From Bacteroidaceae bacterium (GTDB taxonomy: Bacteria > Bacteroidota > Bacteroidia > Bacteroidales > Bacteroidaceae): a stretch of 64,000 bases of DNA. The position numbers and the translations under genes are program-made. Positions within the stretch are counted from its first letter, which is position 1. Every line of letters begins with the position of its first letter. The notes beneath the pieces were generated by a model, which saw only the letters and a program-made list of their open reading frames with translations, had not been told where the DNA came from and did not search any database. The stretch is from NCBI GenBank assembly GCA_024401095.1, contig JAKSLR010000002.1, positions 91,279 through 155,278 on the forward strand. The letters are read 5' to 3'. Shown here piece after piece: positions 54,116-61,962 of the stretch.

Positions 54116-54685
54116 TTATTTCTTTTTGTTCTTTTCAACGCTCCAACCAAATTTTCCTATCTTTTTACCAAGCCCGTAATATCCACCATGTAAATAGACT
54201 AGTGGATCACTGGCAGACAAGTCCCATTTTCCTGTTGAATTTAAGTATTTGTCATCGGCTTTTACATTCACAACATCAGCAATGAACATGTCGTGTGAAC
54301 CGAGACTGATAACTTCCTTTACCTTGCATTCAATGCAAAGTGGAGATTCTTCCACAATGGGACAATTTACGACAGAGGCTTTTCCTGGTGTCAGATTCAT
54401 TTCCTGAAACTTGTTATAGTCTTTTCCTGAACGAACACCACACCAGTCTGTCGCATAAGCCATATCTTCTGTTGTCAGGTTAATGACAAACTCCATGTTC
54501 TTCATTAATATCGCATGAGAATGTCTTTCAGGACGAACAGAGATATAACACATAGGTGGATTGGAACAGATGGTTCCTGTCCAAGCCACCGTTATTAAAT
54601 TATAGTCTTCAGGAGTGGATCCGCAACTCACCAATACGGCAGGCAGCGGATACACCATTGTTCCTGGTTTCCAATCTTGTTTCAT
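54116..54685 (-). CDS. Flavin reductase-like FMN-binding split-barrel protein
   Basis: A 189-residue protein of the flavin reductase family: YPLPAVLVSCGSTPEDYNLITVAW at the FMN site, CSNPPMCYISVRPERHS, FVINLTTEDMAYATDWCGVRSG and ESPLCIECKVKEVISLGSHD. Such proteins bind FMN and reduce it with NAD(P)H or act as small flavoprotein oxidoreductases. It is squeezed between pyrI (3-base gap) and glyA (18-base gap), so it is co-transcribed with pyrimidine genes; the specific reaction is unknown. Confidence 0.87.
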   Translation of the reverse strand: MKQDWKPGTMVYPLPAVLVSCGSTPEDYNLITVAWTGTICSNPPMCYISVRPERHSHAILMKNMEFVINLTTEDMAYATDWCGVRSGKDYNKFQEMNLTPGKASVVNCPIVEESPLCIECKVKEVISLGSHDMFIADVVNVKADDKYLNSTGKWDLSASDPLVYLHGGYYGLGKKIGKFGWSVEKNKKK

Positions 54686-54688
54686 GAA

Positions 54689-55141
54689 TTATAGCAATTG
54701 AGCTTTGGTCAACTCCTGCTCTTTTTCACAATAGTGGCATTTGATGATACCACGAATCTTGTCTGTAACCTTAAAATGAGTTGGCATAGGTTCATTATTG
54801 CAGATACATTTTGGATTGCTGCAACGTACGATGCCCTTCAACTCATCTGGTACATTTACATCCTTCTTCTCAACTACTTCATAGTTGTTGATGATGATAA
54901 GCTGCATGTTCTTTGCAATTACAGACAGGCGTGACATTTCTTCATCATTGAAGAATTTATTTGCAACCTTGATGATACCCTTGCATCCCATCTTCTGGCT
55001 TTCAAGGTTATATCCAATAGTTACAGGGGTTTTCATCTCCTGAAGGTGCAGAAGATTAACCACATCAAACAATTTTTCGGTTGGGATATGATCGATTACT
55101 GTACCATTTTCTAGTGCAGCAACTTGAAGTTCTTTTTTCAT
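54689..55141 (-). CDS. pyrI: Aspartate carbamoyltransferase regulatory subunit
   Basis: A 150-residue regulatory chain that binds CTP/ATP and gives aspartate carbamoyltransferase its feedback control. The N-terminal nucleotide-binding part has [20 protein letters not shown] and [20 protein letters not shown]. The C-terminal zinc domain has the four cysteines in NPKCICN- and KCHYC-type pairs, which join it to PyrB. It lies eight bases after pyrB. Regulation of pyrimidine synthesis by CTP is expected from the family. Confidence 0.96.
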   Translation of the reverse strand: MKKELQVAALENGTVIDHIPTEKLFDVVNLLHLQEMKTPVTIGYNLESQKMGCKGIIKVANKFFNDEEMSRLSVIAKNMQLIIINNYEVVEKKDVNVPDELKGIVRCSNPKCICNNEPMPTHFKVTDKIRGIIKCHYCEKEQELTKAQLL

Positions 55142-55149
55142 AATGGCGC

Positions 55150-56097
55150 TTATTTTAAAATGGTAGGATCATTCTTTACATCATCAAGGCTAATTCCTAA
55201 GCAATCGCAAATAATGGCTTGTCTTGCATACAGACCATTCTTTGCCTGCTGGAAATAATAGGCTTTTGGACTCTCATCTACATCGTATGCAATTTCATTG
55301 ACACGTGGAAGTGGATGGAGTATTTTCATGTTGTCTCTGCATCCTTCCAACATATCTTTCTTTAGGATATAGACGTCTTTTACTCTTTCATATTCCATCA
55401 AGTCAGTGAAACGCTCTTTCTGAACACGTGTCATGTAAAGAATATCAGCGTCTTTGATGATTTCTGTGTTGAAATCCTTGTGCTCTGTATACTTGATGCC
55501 CATTCTCTGGCAGTAGTCTTTATACTCATCTGGCATTTTCAGTTCATCGGGTGCGATGAAGTGGAATGTTGGATTGAAATGACGCATTGCCATAAGCAGG
55601 GAATGAACGGTTCGTCCATATTTCAAGTCACCTACCATGTAGATATTCAGGTTCTCCAGGGTTCCCTGTGTCTGGTAGATGGTGTAAAGGTCCAAAAGTG
55701 TCTGAGAAGGGTGCTGGTTAGCTCCATCACCGGCATTTACGATAGGAATAGGTGCAATTTCGCTGGCATAACGTGCAGCGCCTTCCAGAAAATGACGCAT
55801 GCAGATGATGTCTGCATAGTTGCTTACCATCATGATGGTGTCTTTCAGCGTTTCGCCTTTTGTTCCGCTAGTTATCTTTGGGTCTGCAAATCCAATGACG
55901 CGCGCACCAAGACGATTGGCTGCTGTTTCAAAACTAAGACGGGTTCGGGTAGAAGGCTCAAAGAACAGAGTGGCTACAACTTTTCCGTCCAAAATCTTTC
56001 GATTGGTGTTCTTTTCAAACTCCTGTGCCATTTCCAAAAGATACATGATCTTCTCTTTGGACATATCGGCAATTGTCACTAAACTACGGGTTTCCAT
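55150..56097 (-). CDS. pyrB: Aspartate carbamoyltransferase catalytic subunit
   Basis: Catalyses carbamoyl phosphate + aspartate to carbamoyl aspartate, the committed step of pyrimidine synthesis. 315 residues. The carbamoyl-phosphate site [20 protein letters not shown], the [18 protein letters not shown] loop, [14 protein letters not shown] and [11 protein letters not shown] are intact. It leads the operon with pyrI. The -7 box is TACCTTTG on minus (plus 56132-56139), 34 bases before the ATG. Confidence 0.97.
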   Translation of the reverse strand: METRSLVTIADMSKEKIMYLLEMAQEFEKNTNRKILDGKVVATLFFEPSTRTRLSFETAANRLGARVIGFADPKITSGTKGETLKDTIMMVSNYADIICMRHFLEGAARYASEIAPIPIVNAGDGANQHPSQTLLDLYTIYQTQGTLENLNIYMVGDLKYGRTVHSLLMAMRHFNPTFHFIAPDELKMPDEYKDYCQRMGIKYTEHKDFNTEIIKDADILYMTRVQKERFTDLMEYERVKDVYILKKDMLEGCRDNMKILHPLPRVNEIAYDVDESPKAYYFQQAKNGLYARQAIICDCLGISLDDVKNDPTILK

Positions 56098-56131
56098 AAA
56101 TTAATGCTGGATTAATCAAATTATCGAGCGT

Positions 56132-56139
56132 CAAAGGTA
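56132..56139 (-). promoter_or_regulatory. Predicted -7 box of the pyrB operon
   Basis: Plus CAAAGGTA, minus TACCTTTG. No leader hairpin or attenuator is seen in the short leader. Confidence 0.55.
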
Positions 56140-56222
56140 CTGAAAAAAAGTGAAAACTGCTCAATAATATGAATAAATCGTATAAGTTTTTTTGAAAACT
56201 CTTTTTATAAAAGAATTATCGT

Positions 56223-56230
56223 TAAATTTG
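56223..56230 (+). promoter_or_regulatory. Predicted -7 box for the PBP1A gene
   Basis: TAAATTTG, 23 bases before the ATG at 56254; no -33 element at normal spacing. Confidence 0.5.
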
Positions 56231-56253
56231 CACCAATAAAAAAGATTGAAAAG

Positions 56254-58563
56254 ATGAGTAAGATTCTGAAAACACTTTGGATCCTTTTGCTGGCAGGAAT
56301 GTTTCTGCTGATGGTAGGATTCATTTCCGTATATAATGGTTGGATTGGATATATGCCTCCGATTGATGAGATGGAGAATCCTGTCAACCGATACGCTACT
56401 CAGATTTATACTGCTGATGAACAACTGATGGGTACTTGGTCACTTAGTCGTGATAACCGTGTGTTTGTTGGTTATGAAGACCTCCCTTCATCATTGATTG
56501 ATGCACTAGTTGCCACAGAGGATGTCCGTTTCTACGAACATTCGGGAATTGACCTCCGTGCGCTTTCTCGCGCTATCATCAAGCGTGGATTGATGGGAAA
56601 TGCCAATGCCGGAGGTGGTAGTACCATTACCCAGCAGTTGGCCAAGCAGTTGTATTCTGATCATGCCAGCAGTACGCTTGCCCGTCTTGTACAGAAGCCG
56701 GTAGAATGGGTGATTGCCATTAAGCTGGAGCGTTTCTACACCAAGGAGGAACTGATCACCATGTACCTGAACTATTTTGACTTCTTGAATAATGCTGTTG
56801 GTATCAAGACAGCCGCACAGGTGTATTTCAGCAAGACCCCAAAAGAGCTGACTGTCATAGAATCTGCTCTCTTGGTGGGAATGTGTAAAAATCCTTCGTA
56901 TTATAATCCTGTCCGTTTTCCGGAACGCAGTAAGGCACGTAGAAATACTGTACTCAGTCAGATGCAAAAGGCTGGATACCTAAGTAAGGCTGATCTTGCT
57001 GAATATGAGGCACAGGATATAACACTTCATTTCCATCGTGCAGATCACAAAGAAGGTATTGCACCTTATCTGCGTGAGTATTTACGTAAGATCATGATGG
57101 CAAAGAAACCGGAAAGAAAAGATTATGCTTCATGGCAAGGTGTGAATTATTATGAAGATTCTATTGCATGGGAGAAGGATCCACTTTATGGATGGTGCAA
57201 CAAGAACAAGAAAAAGACCGGTGAGAACTATAATATCTATACCGATGGCTTGAAGATTTATACATCTATTGACAGCCGCATGCAACGTTATGCAGAAGAA
57301 GCTTGCTTCGAACATGTGGCAAAGGTTCTTCAACCTGCATTCTTCAAGGAAAAGAAAGGACGTGCTACAGCTCCATTCACCAAGAATCTTACTCAGGCAG
57401 AGGTAGATAAGATCATGAATAGAAACATCCGTCAGAGCGACCGCTGGAGGACAATGGCTGCCGCAGGACATTCTGAAGAGGAAATCTTGAAGTCTTTCAA
57501 TGAAAAGCAGAAAATGTCTATTTTCACTTATAAAGGGGAAGTGGATACGCTGATGACTCCTATGGATTCTATCCGATATTACAAGCATTTCTTGCGTACA
57601 GGCTTTATGTCCATGGATCCTAAGACTGGTCATGTGAAGGCTTATGTAGGTGGTTTGGATTTCAATCATTTTACCTATGACATGGCTGCAGTCGGACGTC
57701 GACAGGTGGGTTCTACCATTAAGCCTTATCTGTATTCATTAGCTATGGAGAGTGGATTTACTCCATGCGACCAGGTCTTGAATGTACAGCGTACCTATGG
57801 TAACTGGACACCTCGTAACAGTGGTTCTTCCCGTGTGGGGTCTATGGTTACTCTCCAATGGGGATTGCAGCAGTCTAACAACTGGATTTCTGCCTATCTG
57901 ATGGATCATCTTACTCCACCGGCTTTGGTTGACATGCTCCATCGCTATGGTGTACGTACCAACGATATTGAACCTTATATGCCGCTTTGCCTCGGTACTT
58001 GCGATATTAAAGTCAGTGAAATGGTATCTGCTTATACTGCCTTTGCAAATCATGGCATTCGTGTAGCTCCGATGTACGTGACTCGTATAGAAGACAGCGA
58101 TGGTAATGTCGTTGCAGAGTTCCAGCCTCAAATGGAAGAGGTTATCAGCGAGGACAGTGCCTTTAAGATGGTCTATATGATGCGTACCGTCATTGATGGT
58201 GGTACGGGTAGCAGAATCCGTAACCGTTATAATCTGACCTGCGATATGGGTGGTAAAACAGGAACCACCAACTCTAACTCCGACTGCTGGTTCATGGGTT
58301 ATACTCCATCCCTGGTAAGTGGTGTCTGGGTAGGAGGTGAGGAACGTGATATTCACTTCGATACCATGACTATGGGTCAGGGTGCTGCAGCAGCTCTTCC
58401 TGTCTGGGCATTGTATATGCAGAAAGTGTTTGCAGACAAGCATTTGGGATATAGCGTGGATGAGAAATTCGATATTCCTGCAGACTGGAACCCATGTGGT
58501 GGAATGCAGGCAGAAGAAAAGGACCCTCTGGAAGAAGGAGGCGTAGACCAGATTTTCCAATAA
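56254..58563 (+). CDS. mrcA: Penicillin-binding protein 1A (bifunctional)
   Basis: A 769-residue class A PBP that polymerises and cross-links peptidoglycan. One N-terminal membrane anchor (~8-30). The glycosyltransferase domain (GT51) shows ALVATEDVRFYEHSGID, GGGSTITQQLAKQLYSD and ELITMYLNYFDFLNN. The transpeptidase domain has SxxK at Ser487-Lys490 in VGSTIKPYL, the SNN motif in QQSNNW and KTGT in GGKTGTTNSNSD. All catalytic elements are present. It is 9 bases before kdsB, so peptidoglycan and LPS genes are probably co-transcribed. Confidence 0.95.
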   Translation: MSKILKTLWILLLAGMFLLMVGFISVYNGWIGYMPPIDEMENPVNRYATQIYTADEQLMGTWSLSRDNRVFVGYEDLPSSLIDALVATEDVRFYEHSGIDLRALSRAIIKRGLMGNANAGGGSTITQQLAKQLYSDHASSTLARLVQKPVEWVIAIKLERFYTKEELITMYLNYFDFLNNAVGIKTAAQVYFSKTPKELTVIESALLVGMCKNPSYYNPVRFPERSKARRNTVLSQMQKAGYLSKADLAEYEAQDITLHFHRADHKEGIAPYLREYLRKIMMAKKPERKDYASWQGVNYYEDSIAWEKDPLYGWCNKNKKKTGENYNIYTDGLKIYTSIDSRMQRYAEEACFEHVAKVLQPAFFKEKKGRATAPFTKNLTQAEVDKIMNRNIRQSDRWRTMAAAGHSEEEILKSFNEKQKMSIFTYKGEVDTLMTPMDSIRYYKHFLRTGFMSMDPKTGHVKAYVGGLDFNHFTYDMAAVGRRQVGSTIKPYLYSLAMESGFTPCDQVLNVQRTYGNWTPRNSGSSRVGSMVTLQWGLQQSNNWISAYLMDHLTPPALVDMLHRYGVRTNDIEPYMPLCLGTCDIKVSEMVSAYTAFANHGIRVAPMYVTRIEDSDGNVVAEFQPQMEEVISEDSAFKMVYMMRTVIDGGTGSRIRNRYNLTCDMGGKTGTTNSNSDCWFMGYTPSLVSGVWVGGEERDIHFDTMTMGQGAAAALPVWALYMQKVFADKHLGYSVDEKFDIPADWNPCGGMQAEEKDPLEEGGVDQIFQ

Positions 58564-58572
58564 TTAATCAGC

Positions 58573-59325
58573 ATGAAATTTTTAGGTATTATTCCTGCAA
58601 GATATGCATCAACTCGTTTTCCTGCCAAGCCTTTGGCTATCCTTGGCGGAAAACCTGTCATTCAGCGAGTATATGAACAAGTAACCAGCGTCCTTCCTGA
58701 TGCTGTAGTTGCAACCGATGATGAGCGTATAGCTGAGGTTGTCCGTTCCTTTGGTGGCAATGTTGTCATGACAAGTACAGAGCACCGTAGTGGAACAGAC
58801 CGTTGTTATGAAGCCTTGACAAAGACTCCGGGAGAGTTCGACGTTGTGATAAACATCCAAGGTGATGAACCTTTTATTCAGGCATCTCAGTTGCAGTCGG
58901 TCATGGATTGTTTCAAGGATGAGGAAACTCAGATAGCTACCTTGGTAAAACCTTTTACTCCTGCAGATGGTTACGATGCACTTGAGAATGTAAATTCACC
59001 TAAGGTTGTCATCAACAAGAATAGTCAGGCTCTTTATTTTAGCCGTAGCATTATCCCGTTTACTAGAAATAAAGACCGTAAGGAATGGCTTGCCGGTCAT
59101 ACCTATTATAAGCATATTGGCCTCTATGCATACCGTACAGAGGTACTACGGGAAATTACTTCCTTGCCTCAGTCGTCTCTAGAGCTGGCAGAATCTCTGG
59201 AACAGCTCCGTTGGTTAGAGAACGGATATGTGATTAAGGTGGGACTTACACAGGTTGAGACCATCGGCATTGATACTCCACAAGACTTGGAGAAAGCAGA
59301 GGAATTCTTGTCTAAGCATCAGTAA
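58573..59325 (+). CDS. kdsB: 3-deoxy-manno-octulosonate cytidylyltransferase
   Basis: Activates KDO as CMP-KDO for lipid A-core assembly. 250 residues. The nucleotidyltransferase start FLGIIPARYASTRFPAKPLA, VVATDDERIAEVV, TEHRSGTDRCYEAL and INIQGDEPFIQ are typical, as are HIGLYAYRTEVL and ETIGIDTPQDLEKA. It is 2 bases before the M16-like gene, suggesting one transcript. Confidence 0.97.
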   Translation: MKFLGIIPARYASTRFPAKPLAILGGKPVIQRVYEQVTSVLPDAVVATDDERIAEVVRSFGGNVVMTSTEHRSGTDRCYEALTKTPGEFDVVINIQGDEPFIQASQLQSVMDCFKDEETQIATLVKPFTPADGYDALENVNSPKVVINKNSQALYFSRSIIPFTRNKDRKEWLAGHTYYKHIGLYAYRTEVLREITSLPQSSLELAESLEQLRWLENGYVIKVGLTQVETIGIDTPQDLEKAEEFLSKHQ

Positions 59326-59327
59326 AA

Positions 59328-60617
59328 ATGGCTTTAGATCGTACTAAACAACCAGAGATTAAGCCGCTAAAGCGATTGGAATTACCTCTGCCAAAACGTT
59401 TGCAGTTATCAAATGGCTCTCGTTTTGCTCTGTTGGATGAAACCGTACAGGAAGATGTATTCCGCTTGGATATTCTGATTAACGGCGGACAATGGCGTCA
59501 GACCATGCCACTTCAGTCTTCTTTTACAAACAGAATGCTAGGAGAAGGTACTCGTTCCATGAGTTCCGAGGAGATTTCCGAGCAGCTGGACCGTTATGGC
59601 GCATGGCTGGAATACGGCACGGGTGTAAGTACGAATTCCATATACCTCTTTTCTTTAAACAAATATGCGAAGGAGACATTGACGGTATTGGAGAAAATCG
59701 TAAAAGAACCTTCTTTCCCTTCCGAGGAATTCCAGGTCATGGTAGACAATGCCAAACAGCAGTATCTGGTTAATTCCAAGAAAGTAGATTCCATAGCACG
59801 TGTGGCTTTTAACAAGATGGTTTTGGGAACAGCGCATCCGTGTGCCAGATATGCTTGTGCCGAGGATTATGACAGAATTCAGACCTCCAGCCTGATGGAT
59901 TTTTATACCCGATATTATCATTCCCAGAATGCTTCTGTCTATCTGTCGGGTAACCCTGATGGAAGGGTGCATGATTTGGTCTTGAAGATGTTTGGCGAAC
60001 AAAAGTGGGGTATAGATTCTTCTGTTGTTCCAATAGTGCCCATTGCACCTGTCTCTTCTGTAGAAAAAAGACAGTTCATCGAAGTTCAGGATTCGCTGCA
60101 GAGTGCAGTCCGTATGGGGTGTCTGACCATTCGCCAGAATCATCCGGATTATGTCAAGCTGAGCGTTATGCTTACCTTGCTGGGAGGCTATTTTGGCAGT
60201 CGTCTCATGAGCAATATCCGTGAAGATAAGGGTTATACCTATGGCATTGGGTGTGGATTAATGCCATACCCTTATGAGTCGATTTTGGTCATTGCCAGCC
60301 AGTGCGATGCTAAATATGTGGAACCACTTATCCATGAGGTTTACCATGAAATTGACCGTCTTCGTTCTGAGCAGGTGCCGCAAGAAGAATTGGATATGGT
60401 AAAAAGCTATCTGTTGGGAGAACAGACCCGTCGTTATGAAGGTTTGTCTCTGGCCGATGCCTTTACTTTTGCCGAAGTTAGCGGTTTCCCCGATGATTTC
60501 ATGCAGCAGAAAGTAGAGCAGATTTGCCAGGTTTCAGTTGCCGATATTCAAGAAATGGCAAATAAGTACCTCTGTCCAGATTCAATTAAAGAAGTGATTG
60601 CTGGCAAAAAAATATAA
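59328..60617 (+). CDS. M16-family (insulinase-fold) protein without the HxxEH zinc motif
   Basis: A 429-residue protein with two M16 halves (N-terminal ~20-210, C-terminal ~215-420). The C-terminal signature MLTLLGGYFGSRLMSNIREDKGYTYGIG-like is well kept, including the Arg-Tyr pair region SNIREDKGYTYGI. At the position where active M16 proteases carry HxxEH, after the Gly-rich strand, this protein reads QSSFTNRMLGEGTRSMS, with no His pair. It has no signal peptide, unlike many periplasmic M16 proteins. It resembles the non-catalytic partner of two-subunit M16 peptidases; no active partner is in this window. Confidence 0.83.
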   Translation: MALDRTKQPEIKPLKRLELPLPKRLQLSNGSRFALLDETVQEDVFRLDILINGGQWRQTMPLQSSFTNRMLGEGTRSMSSEEISEQLDRYGAWLEYGTGVSTNSIYLFSLNKYAKETLTVLEKIVKEPSFPSEEFQVMVDNAKQQYLVNSKKVDSIARVAFNKMVLGTAHPCARYACAEDYDRIQTSSLMDFYTRYYHSQNASVYLSGNPDGRVHDLVLKMFGEQKWGIDSSVVPIVPIAPVSSVEKRQFIEVQDSLQSAVRMGCLTIRQNHPDYVKLSVMLTLLGGYFGSRLMSNIREDKGYTYGIGCGLMPYPYESILVIASQCDAKYVEPLIHEVYHEIDRLRSEQVPQEELDMVKSYLLGEQTRRYEGLSLADAFTFAEVSGFPDDFMQQKVEQICQVSVADIQEMANKYLCPDSIKEVIAGKKI

Positions 60618-60632
60618 AGAAACCTTAAGATA

Positions 60633-60664
60633 TTTGTTCATTTGACTATTTTCTTTTATTTTTG
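60633..60664 (+). promoter_or_regulatory. Promoter of the MORN-glgB operon
   Basis: TTTG (60633-60636), 20-base spacer, TATTTTTG (60657-60664), 29 bases before the ATG. A complete -33/-7 promoter without the LacI-type operator. Confidence 0.75.
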
Positions 60665-60693
60665 CATGGATACATAATATCAAATTTGCATTC

Positions 60694-61944
60694 ATGAAAA
60701 ATAAACTATATATAACCCTATCTGTTTTATTCTTTGTAGTCACCTCTGTTTCAGCACAGAAATACTCTGTAGGTTCCTATGTCTTTAAAGACGGTTCCAC
60801 CTATCACGGTGAACTTGTAGGCAAGAAACCTTATGGTTTAGGTACATGTACCTGGGATAATGGAGATACTTACGAAGGTAATTGGGTTCTTTCTCGCCGC
60901 AGTGGGCATGGTGTCATGATTTTTTCCAACGCTTCAGAAAAATATGAAGGAGAATGGTACGATGATTACATGCACGGCAAGGGCATCTATCACTTCTCAA
61001 ACAACAACCGTTATGAGGGCTTCTTCTATAAAGGAGTTCAGGAGGGACAGGGTGTCATGTATTATTTCAATGGTGACAAGTATTCTGGCGAATGGAAAGA
61101 CAATAAGCGTAGCGGTAGAGGAAGATATACTTGGAAAGACGGTGCCTATTATGATGGCGACTGGAAAAATGACATGAAGGACGGTGAAGGAACCTTCGTG
61201 TGGGAAGATGGTTCCTCTTATACCGGTCAGATGCGCCAGAATTCCCGTCATGGCAAGGGCACTTATACTTTTGCCGATGGTGATGTCTATGAAGGTGACT
61301 GGCGTGAGGATGTCCAGGAAGGTAAAGGCATTTATAAATTCCGTAATGGCGATGTGTATGTGGGCGATTACCTGAATGGTGAACGTACAGGTCACGGCTC
61401 ATTTACTTTGGCCAACGGAAACAGCTATATCGGACAGTTTGCCAATGGTAACCAGCATGGCAAGGGTACTTATACCTGGGCCAATGGTGCCATTTATGAG
61501 GGCAACTGGAAAGATAATCAGATGGATGGCAAGGGTACTTATACCTGGGCCAACGGTGATGTCTATGAAGGAGAGTGGGAGAATGGAACCATGAACGGAC
61601 AAGGCAAATTCCGCTCTTCCGATGGTTCTGTGTTCACCGGTACTTACAAGAATGGCAAGAAGAACGGAAACGGTACATTGGTCAACAGTGAGGGCATCAG
61701 CTATGTGGGCTTCTTCACTGATGACTTGAAAGACGGTCCTTATGAGGAATTCGATTCAGACGGAAACTTGCTTCACAAGGGTGTTTACAGCAAGAATTCC
61801 CTGAAACAGGTAGACGGCAAGGAGGTTCAGTCTGCTCCGGAGATTAAGGATGTACCAGACCGTGTCCTGAATGCTAGTAACAAGAGTACTTACTCCAAGC
61901 GCAAGAGCACAAGGCGCAGAAGTACCAGACGTCGTAGAAGATAA
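60694..61944 (+). CDS. Secreted MORN-repeat protein with Arg-rich tail
   Basis: A 416-residue protein with a signal peptide (LYITLSVLFFVVTSVSAQ). About 14 MORN repeats of ~23 residues run from ~30 to ~345, each with a Y-x-G-x-W/F core (YEGNW, YEGEW, YSGEW, YDGDW, YIGQF) and GxGxYTW between. MORN repeats form an elongated beta ladder that can bind lipid or protein. The last ~25 residues are Arg/Lys/Ser-rich (KSTRRRSTRRRRR) and probably contact nucleic acid, LPS or other polyanion. It shares an operon with glgB (18-base gap), but the functional tie is unknown. Confidence 0.85.
   Translation: MKNKLYITLSVLFFVVTSVSAQKYSVGSYVFKDGSTYHGELVGKKPYGLGTCTWDNGDTYEGNWVLSRRSGHGVMIFSNASEKYEGEWYDDYMHGKGIYHFSNNNRYEGFFYKGVQEGQGVMYYFNGDKYSGEWKDNKRSGRGRYTWKDGAYYDGDWKNDMKDGEGTFVWEDGSSYTGQMRQNSRHGKGTYTFADGDVYEGDWREDVQEGKGIYKFRNGDVYVGDYLNGERTGHGSFTLANGNSYIGQFANGNQHGKGTYTWANGAIYEGNWKDNQMDGKGTYTWANGDVYEGEWENGTMNGQGKFRSSDGSVFTGTYKNGKKNGNGTLVNSEGISYVGFFTDDLKDGPYEEFDSDGNLLHKGVYSKNSLKQVDGKEVQSAPEIKDVPDRVLNASNKSTYSKRKSTRRRSTRRRRR
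61457..61553 (+). repeat. Exact 28-base direct repeat within the MORN array
   Basis: The same 28 bases, beginning ATGGCAAGGGTACTTATACC, occur at 61457-61484 and 61526-61553, exactly 69 bases (23 codons) apart, so one repeat unit can be gained or lost in frame. Confidence 0.85.
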
Positions 61945-61962
61945 TACTTAAATTTACATACT

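Noticed and set aside
60657..60664. Whether MORN-glgB belongs to the starch regulon
   Set aside because: No GCAAACGTTTGC-like palindrome is present ~62 bp upstream of this -7 box, and the promoter has a normal -33 element.
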